NCBI GenBank assembly: GCA_905235745.1
Contig: CAJOMN010000001.1
Span: 310,001-374,000 of the forward strand
DNA from: an uncultured Lachnospiraceae bacterium
GTDB lineage: Bacteria > Bacillota > Clostridia > Lachnospirales > Lachnospiraceae
Length of the DNA stretch: 64,000 nt
Direction of reading: 5' to 3'
Position 1 is the first letter of the stretch, and each line of letters opens with the position of its first letter. The notes below the pieces were generated by a model. It was not told the DNA's origin and made no database searches. It saw only the letters and a program-made list of their open reading frames with translations. Shown piece after piece: positions 8,820 through 16,837 of the stretch. The position numbers and the translations under genes were made by a program.

Positions 8820-9488
8820 TTACCCCTCTTTTTGAAGTCTTTTTACCTCGTCTTCAAGGTTAAGCAGCCTTGTTATGAGTTCCGAGTTCTCCTTTTTCAG
8901 TGTCATTATATCTTCCTGTACCGGATCCGGAAGATCGGTCTGGTCAAGCGTCTCCCGCGGCATGGCGGAATCTTTTCTGTCGACTACATGACCCGGTACA
9001 CCCACTACAGTCGAGTGCGGCGGCACCTCTTCCAGTACGACCGACCCGGCGCCTATCTTGGAACCTTCTCCTATCGTAAACGAACCCAGTACCTTTGCGC
9101 CGGCCGATATCATAACATTATCGCATACTGTCGGATGTCTCTTCCCGGACTCCTTACCCGTACCTCCGAGCGTTACTCCCTGATAGAGCGTAACATTGTT
9201 CCCTATCTCCGCAGTTTCTCCGATAACAACACCGGTTCCGTGATCGATAAAGAACCCCTCGCCAATCTTAGCCCCCGGATGGATCTCTATGCCTGTCTTG
9301 CGCGCAGCACGCTGCGATATCCACCTGGCAAGAAAATAATGCTTCTTCAGATACAGTTTGTGGGCGGTTCTGTACCGCAGCATCACACGGAACGACGGAT
9401 ACAGAAATACTTCCATCGAAGAGTGTATCGCGGGATCCCGGTCCCTGACCACCGCCACTTCATTTTTTATCCTGCTTATCAGTCCCAT
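8820..9488 (-). CDS. cysE: Serine O-acetyltransferase (EpsC/CysE type)
   Basis: About 222 aa. It transfers acetyl from acetyl-CoA to L-serine, the first step of cysteine synthesis. Left-handed beta-helix hexapeptide repeats run from about residue 65 to 150 and include the catalytic region HPGAKIGEGFFIDHGTG and YQGVTLGGTG. The C-terminus is a coiled coil (LKKENSELITRLLNLEDEV) as in EpsC-type enzymes. The frame is open to 9551, but homologues begin MGLISRIKNEV, so ATG 9488 is chosen. Grouping with cysS is classical. Confidence 0.9.
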   Translation of the reverse strand: MGLISRIKNEVAVVRDRDPAIHSSMEVFLYPSFRVMLRYRTAHKLYLKKHYFLARWISQRAARKTGIEIHPGAKIGEGFFIDHGTGVVIGETAEIGNNVTLYQGVTLGGTGKESGKRHPTVCDNVMISAGAKVLGSFTIGEGSKIGAGSVVLEEVPPHSTVVGVPGHVVDRKDSAMPRETLDQTDLPDPVQEDIMTLKKENSELITRLLNLEDEVKRLQKEG

Positions 9489-9504
9489 AGAGTTTACCCG
9501 TCCT

Positions 9505-10983
9505 TCATTGCATATAACATACCGTATACTCTTTAAGATACAGATTTCCATAACCCATTGCGGTTAGGTTATCTATTATATCCTGATGCTCCGCCTGATT
9601 AATAATATATACGGTGTTTGGGCTCATATCAGCATCCTCACCGATATTAACCGAAACCTTGCCGAACGTAAAACTTTCTTCATCTTTGAAAGCTTCGTAC
9701 TCGGCAGGTGAGGCACCTGCAAACAGTGCTATCATAAGATTCCTGTGTTCAAAATCATCGGAAATGACCGATATATCCGAATCAGGCAAAGTCTTCATAG
9801 TTGACTTGATCGCTTCCCCTATACTCTTGTCAACTACCACTCCCTGCTCATGATCCACACTGTTATTAACTTCCGAATTGAAGTTTTCATAATAGTAATG
9901 GGTAAATGCCCAAAAACTTATAAAATAAACTGCCAGCACAATAATGTATGTGCCTTTCAGATTTTGAACTATATATATCAGTCCCTCGGTGATCAGAAGA
10001 CTTATCGCAAAAAACAGAGGCGCTGTAGCTTTGATATCAGCATTAGGCGTCATCAGATCGCAAATCAGCACAGCAATGATAAATAGCCACAAAATGATGC
10101 TATGATCATATTCCCTGTTTTTTATTGATCCTATTACTCTTCCGAGTGATACAACTACTCCGACAACTATTACCGGTACGGAAAACACATATATCGTTCC
10201 GAATGCGGAAGATACATTGAACGGATGCGTATCATCCCACAACAGTGCCCGTATATTTATTATGTTATGCCAGATATTTGCTAATCCGGACTGAAAGGTA
10301 AACCCTCCCGTAAAAGCAATTACTCCTGCTCCTATTATTGGGGGAACTACAAGCGCTGCCACTTCTCCGGTACTTGTCCTCCGAACCAGCACAAGGTAAA
10401 CAGCTGCAATTATCAAAAACACAAGAGTGGGTAAGACGGATGTTTCTCCTGTAAACAGAATGAGTGCAAACAATACTCCGGATACAGCAAATGTCCGGAT
10501 ACTCCTTATAGCACCCCCCCTCAGTAGAAAAAAGAAGGCTGCAGGAATCACATACAAAGAATACCAGTCACCTACTCCCGTCCTCTGTGCAATGAAAAAT
10601 ACAGGGAGTACGGTTACAAGCAGAGCCTCCAGAAAAGCATATTTCTTTTTTGCGGTCAGCTGTATTACAACCAGATATGAAAAAAACATACCGAAAAGAC
10701 CTCCGGCTACCGACAGTAGTCTTAACAGTTTGAGCGAAAACAGTCCACCCTTTAGTTTCATTAACAAAGCGTTCAGAATAATCGGCAGATTAACTCCGCT
10801 CATTGAAACTCCTGTTCCGAAATGCGCCAGACAATACGACTCATAGGCCGCCTTAAGTTCATCTATATGCATGTAATAGCATATCTCACCCAGATATTTA
10901 TATCTCGAATGAACAAACAGGACGGCTAACGCCGCAAAAAATAAATAATTATACTTTTCAAAATAATTAACGATCTTACCCAT
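9505..10983 (-). CDS. Membrane glycosyltransferase, PMT/ArnT (GT-C)-like
   Basis: About 492 aa with ten or more membrane helices. After the first helix the loop YYMHIDELKAAYESYCLAHFG followed by NLPI fits the PMT_2/ArnT pattern, where an acidic pair in the first loop binds the polyprenyl-phosphate sugar. The small C-terminal domain (about 390-492) is polar. ATG 10983 is chosen over the longer frame because GGAG sits 7 nt upstream and it overlaps the phosphonopyruvate decarboxylase stop by 8 nt. Coupling to the phosphonate genes suggests it acts on the same surface polymer; this is an inference. Confidence 0.68.
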   Translation of the reverse strand: MGKIVNYFEKYNYLFFAALAVLFVHSRYKYLGEICYYMHIDELKAAYESYCLAHFGTGVSMSGVNLPIILNALLMKLKGGLFSLKLLRLLSVAGGLFGMFFSYLVVIQLTAKKKYAFLEALLVTVLPVFFIAQRTGVGDWYSLYVIPAAFFFLLRGGAIRSIRTFAVSGVLFALILFTGETSVLPTLVFLIIAAVYLVLVRRTSTGEVAALVVPPIIGAGVIAFTGGFTFQSGLANIWHNIINIRALLWDDTHPFNVSSAFGTIYVFSVPVIVVGVVVSLGRVIGSIKNREYDHSIILWLFIIAVLICDLMTPNADIKATAPLFFAISLLITEGLIYIVQNLKGTYIIVLAVYFISFWAFTHYYYENFNSEVNNSVDHEQGVVVDKSIGEAIKSTMKTLPDSDISVISDDFEHRNLMIALFAGASPAEYEAFKDEESFTFGKVSVNIGEDADMSPNTVYIINQAEHQDIIDNLTAMGYGNLYLKEYTVCYMQ

Positions 10984-12094
10984 TAAGATGCTCCATGAAT
11001 CCGATCTTATTTTCCAAAGCAGTTGTTGTCGGACGTCCCAGGTCATCACGTGCCCCTATCTGACATTTGACCTCTATTAAAGTTAATCCATTCCTGTTTT
11101 GAGCAAGACCCAGTTCCCTGTCAAGTTCGTCATAATCTGATACACTTACGGCATTCGGATACCCGCATGCCTTTGCTATTCCGACTACGTCCACCGAAGA
11201 AGCCACCGTCGGCATTCCGCCTACCGTCTCATGGGCTCCGTTGTTGATCACGATATGTATCATATTTTTAGGACAGACTGAGCCGATAACAGCCATTGCT
11301 CCCATGTGCATCAGCATCGCACCGTCTCCGTCAATGCACCAGACCTTTTTTTCAGGTTTGCCTGTCGCAACTCCGAGGGCTATCGACGAGCAATGTCCCA
11401 TGGAACCGACTGTCAGAAAATCAGTCCCATGACCCTGTCCTGCAGCAGTACGTATTTCAAACAGCTCCCGGCTTATCTTGCCTGTCGTGGATATAACCGG
11501 ATCATCTCCCGTAACCTTTGCTATATGTCTAATTACCTCTTCTCTGTTTAACGAATACTCATTACCGTACTTAACCTTGCCATCATACTCAAGGGCTCCT
11601 TTCCGGATAATGAATGCAACCTGTTTCCCGGCATCAAGTAACTCTTTAAAATCACTCATCGCCTCCGATACTTCTTCATCGGTAGTTTCCCTCCCGATAA
11701 CAAAAGTGGAAACATCCATGTCATTCATCAGTTTTTCGGTAACAATACCCTGGAAGATGTGTTGGGGCTCATCATGAATTCCCGGTTCCCCTCTCCACCC
11801 GATAATAAACACAACCGGAATTGCATAAACTCTATCATTTACCAATGAAGCAAGCGGATTGATTATATTCCCCTCTCCGCTGTTTTGCATATATACAACC
11901 GGAATCCGAGAAGTGGCCAGATGGTAGCCCGCTGCCAACGCAAGGCAGTTTCCTTCATTTGCCGCTATTACATGGTGTTCCTTATCTATACCGTATTTTG
12001 ACATAAGAAAATTACACAGTGCCTTAAGCTGGCTGTCCGGCACCCCTGTATAAAACTGTGACCCTATGATCTCAAATAATTTTTCCGCTTTCAT
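10976..12094 (-). CDS. aepY: Phosphonopyruvate decarboxylase
   Basis: 372 aa thiamine-diphosphate enzyme converting phosphonopyruvate to phosphonoacetaldehyde, which pulls the unfavourable PEP mutase step forward. The N-terminal pyrimidine-binding domain has TGVPDSQLK and AANEGNCLALAAGYHL. The C-terminal pyrophosphate domain has CIDGDGAMLMHMGAMA and NNGAHETVGGMPT. Length and motifs match Ppd/AepY. No ribosome binding site precedes the ATG, and TAAAAT lies 8 nt upstream (see promoter). It is separated from the other phosphonate genes by the plus-strand YidC fusion and two minus-strand genes. Confidence 0.93.
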   Translation of the reverse strand: MKAEKLFEIIGSQFYTGVPDSQLKALCNFLMSKYGIDKEHHVIAANEGNCLALAAGYHLATSRIPVVYMQNSGEGNIINPLASLVNDRVYAIPVVFIIGWRGEPGIHDEPQHIFQGIVTEKLMNDMDVSTFVIGRETTDEEVSEAMSDFKELLDAGKQVAFIIRKGALEYDGKVKYGNEYSLNREEVIRHIAKVTGDDPVISTTGKISRELFEIRTAAGQGHGTDFLTVGSMGHCSSIALGVATGKPEKKVWCIDGDGAMLMHMGAMAVIGSVCPKNMIHIVINNGAHETVGGMPTVASSVDVVGIAKACGYPNAVSVSDYDELDRELGLAQNRNGLTLIEVKCQIGARDDLGRPTTTALENKIGFMEHLNG

Positions 12095-12190
12095 GACTAT
12101 TTATTTTATCATAAGAGTACGCTATTTACCATCGCCTATTTTGTACGGTAAAGTATTGAAAACGCTGATAAATAATATATAATAAACGAC
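12095..12190. promoter_or_regulatory. Divergent promoter region between aepY and the YidC fusion gene
   Basis: Rightward: TTGAAA (12156-12161), 16 nt, TATAAT (12178-12183), then 7 nt to the ATG at 12191. Leftward: extended -10 TGA-TAAAAT (TAAAAT at 12103-12108), 8 nt from the aepY ATG at 12094, with only a weak -35 (TGGTAA, 12126-12131). Neither start has a Shine-Dalgarno sequence. Both transcripts are therefore predicted to begin at or next to the start codon. Confidence 0.55.
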
Positions 12191-14815
12191 ATGGGTGAAT
12201 TTCTGTTTTATCTAACAATCAAACCGATATGGCTGCTCTTTGAGATTATATTCCGTACCATTTACAAAATATGTGCCAATCCCGGGATATCAATCCTTGC
12301 GGTAAGCATTGTCATGAATATTCTCGTTCTCCCCATGTATCTTAAGTCCGACGCTCTTCAGGATGCAGAGCGTAAAAAACAGAAGGACATGGAGTACTGG
12401 GTAAAGCACATACGCAAGACGTTCAAAAGCGACGAGAGATTCATGATTCTGTCCGAGTATTACAGGCAAAATGACTATCAGCCTTATTACGTTCTGAAAA
12501 GTTCGCTTTCTCTATTACTTCAGGTACCGTTCTTTGTTGCGGCATATGATTTTCTCTCTAATCTCACTCTGCTTCAGGGAACGCCATTTATGATGATAAA
12601 AGACCTCGGTCAGCCCGATGCTCTGATCCCTTTGGGAAGCATTCATATCAATCTGCTTCCTATACTTATGACTGCGATAAATCTCACGTCTGCGGCAATC
12701 TATACCAGAAAGGGTACAATCAAAGAAAAAGTTCAGACAACGGTTTTTGCTTTGGTATTTCTCGCGCTTTTGTACAAATCACCTTCCGGTCTTGTTTTCT
12801 ATTGGACTCTCAATAACATCTTTTCACTGTGTAAAAACATCGTGATGGATGTTATTTCGCATAACAAAGAATCACACGCCAAAAATAGCGAAGATCGACC
12901 GCTAAAAATGAAAAAATACGAGGATACGCGGAATACCGTGCGGATATGGGCACTTTCTTCCGTCCTTCTTGCGGTCTTTACCGGACTGTCAATACCTCTT
13001 TCCGTGATATCTTCATCTCCGATGGATTTTGCGGAAACACTAAAATATACTGACCCCTCCAGATATGCTCTCCTGTCATTCGGTCTTGCCGCAGGTACTT
13101 TTCTGCTATGGGGATCGGTTATTTTCTTTTTGGGAAACGCTGTTTTTCGAAAGATATGGAGCCGTATAATCTTCTGCTTCTCGCTCCTTGCAATTGTCAA
13201 TCATATGCTTTTTTCAGGGAACTTCGGCATCATCTCCTATACTCTTATGTACGATAATTCTCCGGAATATGATTTTTACAGCGAAATCCTCAATCTTATG
13301 TTCTGGATACTGTCTGCTCTTATACTGATCATCCTGTCCGGGAAAAATGTCAGAATTATGACTAATATACTGACTATTCTCATACTTGGCGAGAGCATTT
13401 TTTCCATCTACAATTTCGTCTCGGTAGAAAAAACCGTCCGATCTTCGTACCTTTATACAGACGAGAATGACACAAGTGTTAAACTTGCCGATATTAATGA
13501 CAAAATACTGAAGTTATCTGCAACAGAGAAAAACGTTGTCGTTATGATGCTCGACCGGTCGATCGGAGCATATATCCCTTACATGGTTGACGAGCGCCCG
13601 GACTTAAAGCGTGCTTTTTCGGGATTTACATACTATCCGAATACGGTATCGACAGGAACCGAGACAATAAATGCCTCGGGCGGACTGTTCGGCGGATATG
13701 AATATATGGTTGCGGAATCAAACAAAAGAAGCGATGTACTGTACAAGGATAAACAGAACGAAGCGCTGAAGCTGATGCCAACTTTGTTTGGAAACGCAGG
13801 ATACCACAGCACTCTTTGCAATCTGCCGGCTGCCAATTTGGAAGGATTTGTGACCGGTCAGGTCATATTTGATGATATGGAAAACTGTGATACCTATCAT
13901 GTTATAAACGGCGAATATGCAAACTACATGACAGAGAAGGAGAAAGCCTGCCTCTCGCTTGAACAGCAGAAGCGTAATTTCTTCTTCTACAGTCTATTCC
14001 GTTCTCTTCCTCTCGTGGCTCAAGAAGGACTATACGACAACGGAGATTACTTGTCTATGACACCCAACAACATCCGTGAGCACTTTATCACGAGCATGGT
14101 TTTTCTCCGTCTTATGCCCGAACTCACCGAAGTTACCGGTGACAGTCACGGAGAACTAATCATGATGCTCAACGATGCTCCCCACGAAAACACGCTGCTA
14201 AATCCGCCGGATTATGAACCTGAGGCATCTGTGCGCCTGTTTGAAATGGAAGATCGTACTCTTCCCGACGGAAGGCAGATGGCTCTTGCCAGAAGAGATC
14301 AGGAAAGTCATTACGATTCAAATATGGCGACTTTTATAGCTATAGGCAAATGGATGGATCATCTGAAAAGGCTGGGGGTATATGACAATACACGAATAAT
14401 CATAGCAGCCGACCACGGCTTCAATCTGGATCAGTTCTCATACCTTGAGATTCCGCAAATTGGGCTTGATGCCGAAAGTGTGAATCCGGTTCTTCTTGTT
14501 AAGGATTTTGGGGCAACAGGCGAAGGATTTGTTACAGACGACTCATTCATGACCAATGCAGACGTTCCTTCCATAGCAATGTCAGGAATAATAGATAATC
14601 CCATCAACCCGTTCACGGGCAATGCTGTAAACAATGACAGGAAATATGAAGCTCCAATCGTTGTGATCGGCGACAAATATGAAGTTAACGCTGATACCGA
14701 TACTGTTTTTGACAGAGAAGATATACCCTGGTATTCGGTGCACGACGATATTTTTAATCCTGATAACTGGGAACTTGTGAGAGAAGCCGATCACTCTTCG
14801 ACATATCCGAAATAG
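12191..14815 (+). CDS. YidC/Oxa1-like domain fused to alkaline-phosphatase-superfamily transferase domain
   Basis: 874 aa. Residues 1-230 resemble YidC/Oxa1: a hydrophobic start, a first core helix with ILVLPMYL, a charged cytoplasmic hairpin (about 52-95), LSLLLQVPFFVAAYDFL, and a final PSGLVFYWTLNNIFS. At the position of the conserved groove arginine of YidC there is Asn43. Residues 245-430 add about five helices. Residues 445-870 form an extracytoplasmic sulfatase/alkaline-phosphatase domain: VVVMMLDRS (metal Asp455), a Thr-rich nucleophile region VSTGTETINAS (486-496) and AADHGFNLD (Asp741, His742). It could place a phospho- or phosphono-group on a surface glycan or lipid. Neighbours make AEP. 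Its 3' end overlaps the convergent gene by 62 bp. Confidence 0.85.
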   Translation: MGEFLFYLTIKPIWLLFEIIFRTIYKICANPGISILAVSIVMNILVLPMYLKSDALQDAERKKQKDMEYWVKHIRKTFKSDERFMILSEYYRQNDYQPYYVLKSSLSLLLQVPFFVAAYDFLSNLTLLQGTPFMMIKDLGQPDALIPLGSIHINLLPILMTAINLTSAAIYTRKGTIKEKVQTTVFALVFLALLYKSPSGLVFYWTLNNIFSLCKNIVMDVISHNKESHAKNSEDRPLKMKKYEDTRNTVRIWALSSVLLAVFTGLSIPLSVISSSPMDFAETLKYTDPSRYALLSFGLAAGTFLLWGSVIFFLGNAVFRKIWSRIIFCFSLLAIVNHMLFSGNFGIISYTLMYDNSPEYDFYSEILNLMFWILSALILIILSGKNVRIMTNILTILILGESIFSIYNFVSVEKTVRSSYLYTDENDTSVKLADINDKILKLSATEKNVVVMMLDRSIGAYIPYMVDERPDLKRAFSGFTYYPNTVSTGTETINASGGLFGGYEYMVAESNKRSDVLYKDKQNEALKLMPTLFGNAGYHSTLCNLPAANLEGFVTGQVIFDDMENCDTYHVINGEYANYMTEKEKACLSLEQQKRNFFFYSLFRSLPLVAQEGLYDNGDYLSMTPNNIREHFITSMVFLRLMPELTEVTGDSHGELIMMLNDAPHENTLLNPPDYEPEASVRLFEMEDRTLPDGRQMALARRDQESHYDSNMATFIAIGKWMDHLKRLGVYDNTRIIIAADHGFNLDQFSYLEIPQIGLDAESVNPVLLVKDFGATGEGFVTDDSFMTNADVPSIAMSGIIDNPINPFTGNAVNNDRKYEAPIVVIGDKYEVNADTDTVFDREDIPWYSVHDDIFNPDNWELVREADHSSTYPK

Positions 14816-16067
14816 TCTCTGCTGAAATCCTCTCAGATGTTTGTATAAGGTAATCCACCGTACGACTGGCCGCCTCTCCCTGATTCGCCCATGTCTCCTT
14901 ACGTGCCTTATCACGCCCCTTTGCAAGGGATTCATCATTAACAGTTTTGTCAATCACTTCTTTGATGTTATCAAAATCCTCTTCCTTGAGCGGAATTCCT
15001 ATATATGGCAGGATCTTAAGAGTCCACATATCTTCTTTAAGCCACGCCGCGTCATAAGGCGACTTGTCAAATTCAATTGCAGCGTAAATAAATGGTCTGT
15101 CAAATATAAGCGCATAATCGAACATAACACCGGAAAAATCAGTGATCATGATATCCGATCTGCTTAGGACATCGAAGTTGTCATTATCACGATTCCAGTG
15201 CATTCTCTCACTTTCCGGAAACTTTGACATAAGACCGTTCATCAGGTCTTTTTCCGACTCAAAAGACTGGGGATGCGGGCGTATAATGATGTTGTATCCC
15301 GTATTGATAAGCGCGGAAATGATCCGTTCACCAAAGCGCGATAAAATAGCGGTCTCACCCCATGTTGGCGCAAGCAGGACTGTCTTGGTTCCGGTATCTT
15401 CCCCGGGATCTTTCATATCCCTTTTTTGCGCATCATATCTGGCCTTCATTGTATCAAGATATGTTATTCCCGTAAGGCACGTATCACGCCTCGGAATGCC
15501 TCTTAATTCTTCTATTTCGCGAAGTTGCTTCTCCTCATACTCTCCGGATATCAATACCGCATCATAATGATCCAGCCCGAACATTCTGTAAAATGTCGTA
15601 TCACCCGGCTGGTGAAGTATATGAACATACCGATCAGCGGTTTTCGATCTCTTCCACTGAAGCACATCCAGCCCGGGTGTAGTAGCAAGAACTACGCCCG
15701 CATTCATGATGTTCAGCTTTGAAAATGCTTTATTTCCTTCACCGATAAACAATGTTTTAACGTGATCGTACTTCTCCAAAAGGGCTGGATCATCCTCCGA
15801 CATGGTCCAATATTGAATATCAATACCTCTTTTTTCAAACTCGTCGCACACAGGCTTGAAAACATTCCAGTACCTCTTACTGTCCGAAAATATAACATAT
15901 GGAATCTTGTCCCCGTCAGCTGATACCGCTTTTCCACCGGATAGCAGGAACTTCAGTTTCAATTTAAATTTCTGTAATACAAAGAAACCGGCAGATACAG
16001 CACCGATTATTATAGTAAAAAGCATGCTTCCCGTTCCGGGATCTATGTACAATAATACCTGACTCAT
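14754..16067 (-). CDS. CDP-glycerol glycerophosphotransferase-family protein (TagB/TagF-like)
   Basis: 437 aa. It starts with a membrane anchor, LYIDPGTGSMLFTIIIG. From about residue 50 it shows the TagB/TagF fold: DSKRYWNVFKPVCDEFEKRG, HILHQPGDTTFYRM, LLAPTWGE, IIIRPHPQSFESE and SDIMITDFSGVMFDYAL. Known members transfer glycerol- or ribitol-phosphate from CDP-alcohols to teichoic acid. The window has no CDP-glycerol or CDP-ribitol genes, but a CMP-phosphonate synthase candidate lies directly upstream. A CMP-AEP-type donor is therefore a reasonable, untested alternative. It is cytoplasmic-facing and peripheral. Confidence 0.82.
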   Translation of the reverse strand: MSQVLLYIDPGTGSMLFTIIIGAVSAGFFVLQKFKLKLKFLLSGGKAVSADGDKIPYVIFSDSKRYWNVFKPVCDEFEKRGIDIQYWTMSEDDPALLEKYDHVKTLFIGEGNKAFSKLNIMNAGVVLATTPGLDVLQWKRSKTADRYVHILHQPGDTTFYRMFGLDHYDAVLISGEYEEKQLREIEELRGIPRRDTCLTGITYLDTMKARYDAQKRDMKDPGEDTGTKTVLLAPTWGETAILSRFGERIISALINTGYNIIIRPHPQSFESEKDLMNGLMSKFPESERMHWNRDNDNFDVLSRSDIMITDFSGVMFDYALIFDRPFIYAAIEFDKSPYDAAWLKEDMWTLKILPYIGIPLKEEDFDNIKEVIDKTVNDESLAKGRDKARKETWANQGEAASRTVDYLIQTSERISAETISDMSKSDRLLSQVPSYQD

Positions 16068-16097
16068 CTATTCACCACGCAATTAGTCGAAATACTA

Positions 16098-16811
16098 TTA
16101 CATAATCTCATTTAAATATGAAGGATCAACAGCGCACAGTTCCTCTACGGAATCAATCTCTGTTACTGACTCATTATCAATGGGATGTACCGAAAGGCTC
16201 AGTTTGTCCAGATTGTTGTTAACGACATCATCCCAGAACATCTCTTCATATCCGCCCGTTTTATACATATCATCTATCGCATCGGCAAGGATTGCCGAAT
16301 CTTTTTGCATAAAATATGCAAGACCACACATATTATAGCAGTCATCTCCGACCTTTCCAACCCGGGTTATCCTTCCGTTACTGTCAAGATCAAAAACCCA
16401 GTCATCAGAATGACCCTCGACAAATTTTGCGAAATAGCAGGATGAATCAATATTCTTCTTAAATATCTCCGGATTAGAAATATACAGGTCGGCTTCACAT
16501 ATAAAAGTGTCCCGTCCCCTGATAATGTCGGTAACAACCTTGATGGAAGAGATATTATTTACAGTCTCAAACTCCCTGTTATAAACTATATACAGACCAG
16601 GATACTTTTGCTCAAGGTAGGAAAAGCGGCCTCCCAAATATCCTGTAATGACATATATTTCTTCAACATTACGGAACTTTAGACCCTCAATGATCGTTTC
16701 GATCATCGGAGTGCCGCAAACCTTAATGAGTGGCTTCGGAGTATTGATTGTAAGTGGTCTCATTCTCGTCCCGAGTCCTGCCGCCATTAAAACCGCAATT
16801 TCACCATTCAT
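16098..16811 (-). CDS. LicC/PntC-like phosphonate (or phosphocholine) cytidylyltransferase
   Basis: About 237 aa nucleotidyltransferase with the signature VLMAAGLGTRMRPLTINTPKPL near the N-terminus and metal-binding acids in ICEADLYI. The later part (WVFDLDSNGRITRVGKVGDDCYNMCGLAYF) fits the LicC/PntC group. PntC enzymes join CTP and AEP (or a related phosphonate) to make CMP-phosphonate; LicC uses phosphocholine. Position between PEP mutase and a TagF-like transferase favours the PntC role. ATG 16811 has AGAGG just upstream and is preferred to GTG 16817. Confidence 0.85.
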   Translation of the reverse strand: MNGEIAVLMAAGLGTRMRPLTINTPKPLIKVCGTPMIETIIEGLKFRNVEEIYVITGYLGGRFSYLEQKYPGLYIVYNREFETVNNISSIKVVTDIIRGRDTFICEADLYISNPEIFKKNIDSSCYFAKFVEGHSDDWVFDLDSNGRITRVGKVGDDCYNMCGLAYFMQKDSAILADAIDDMYKTGGYEEMFWDDVVNNNLDKLSLSVHPIDNESVTEIDSVEELCAVDPSYLNEIM

Positions 16812-16837
16812 AACCACCTCTCGGTATGTACAGATAT

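Noticed and set aside
12191-12880. Housekeeping YidC membrane insertase (yidC)
   Set aside because: The conserved groove arginine is Asn, the gene is fused to a phosphatase-superfamily domain and it lies in a biosynthetic locus, not next to rnpA/jag.
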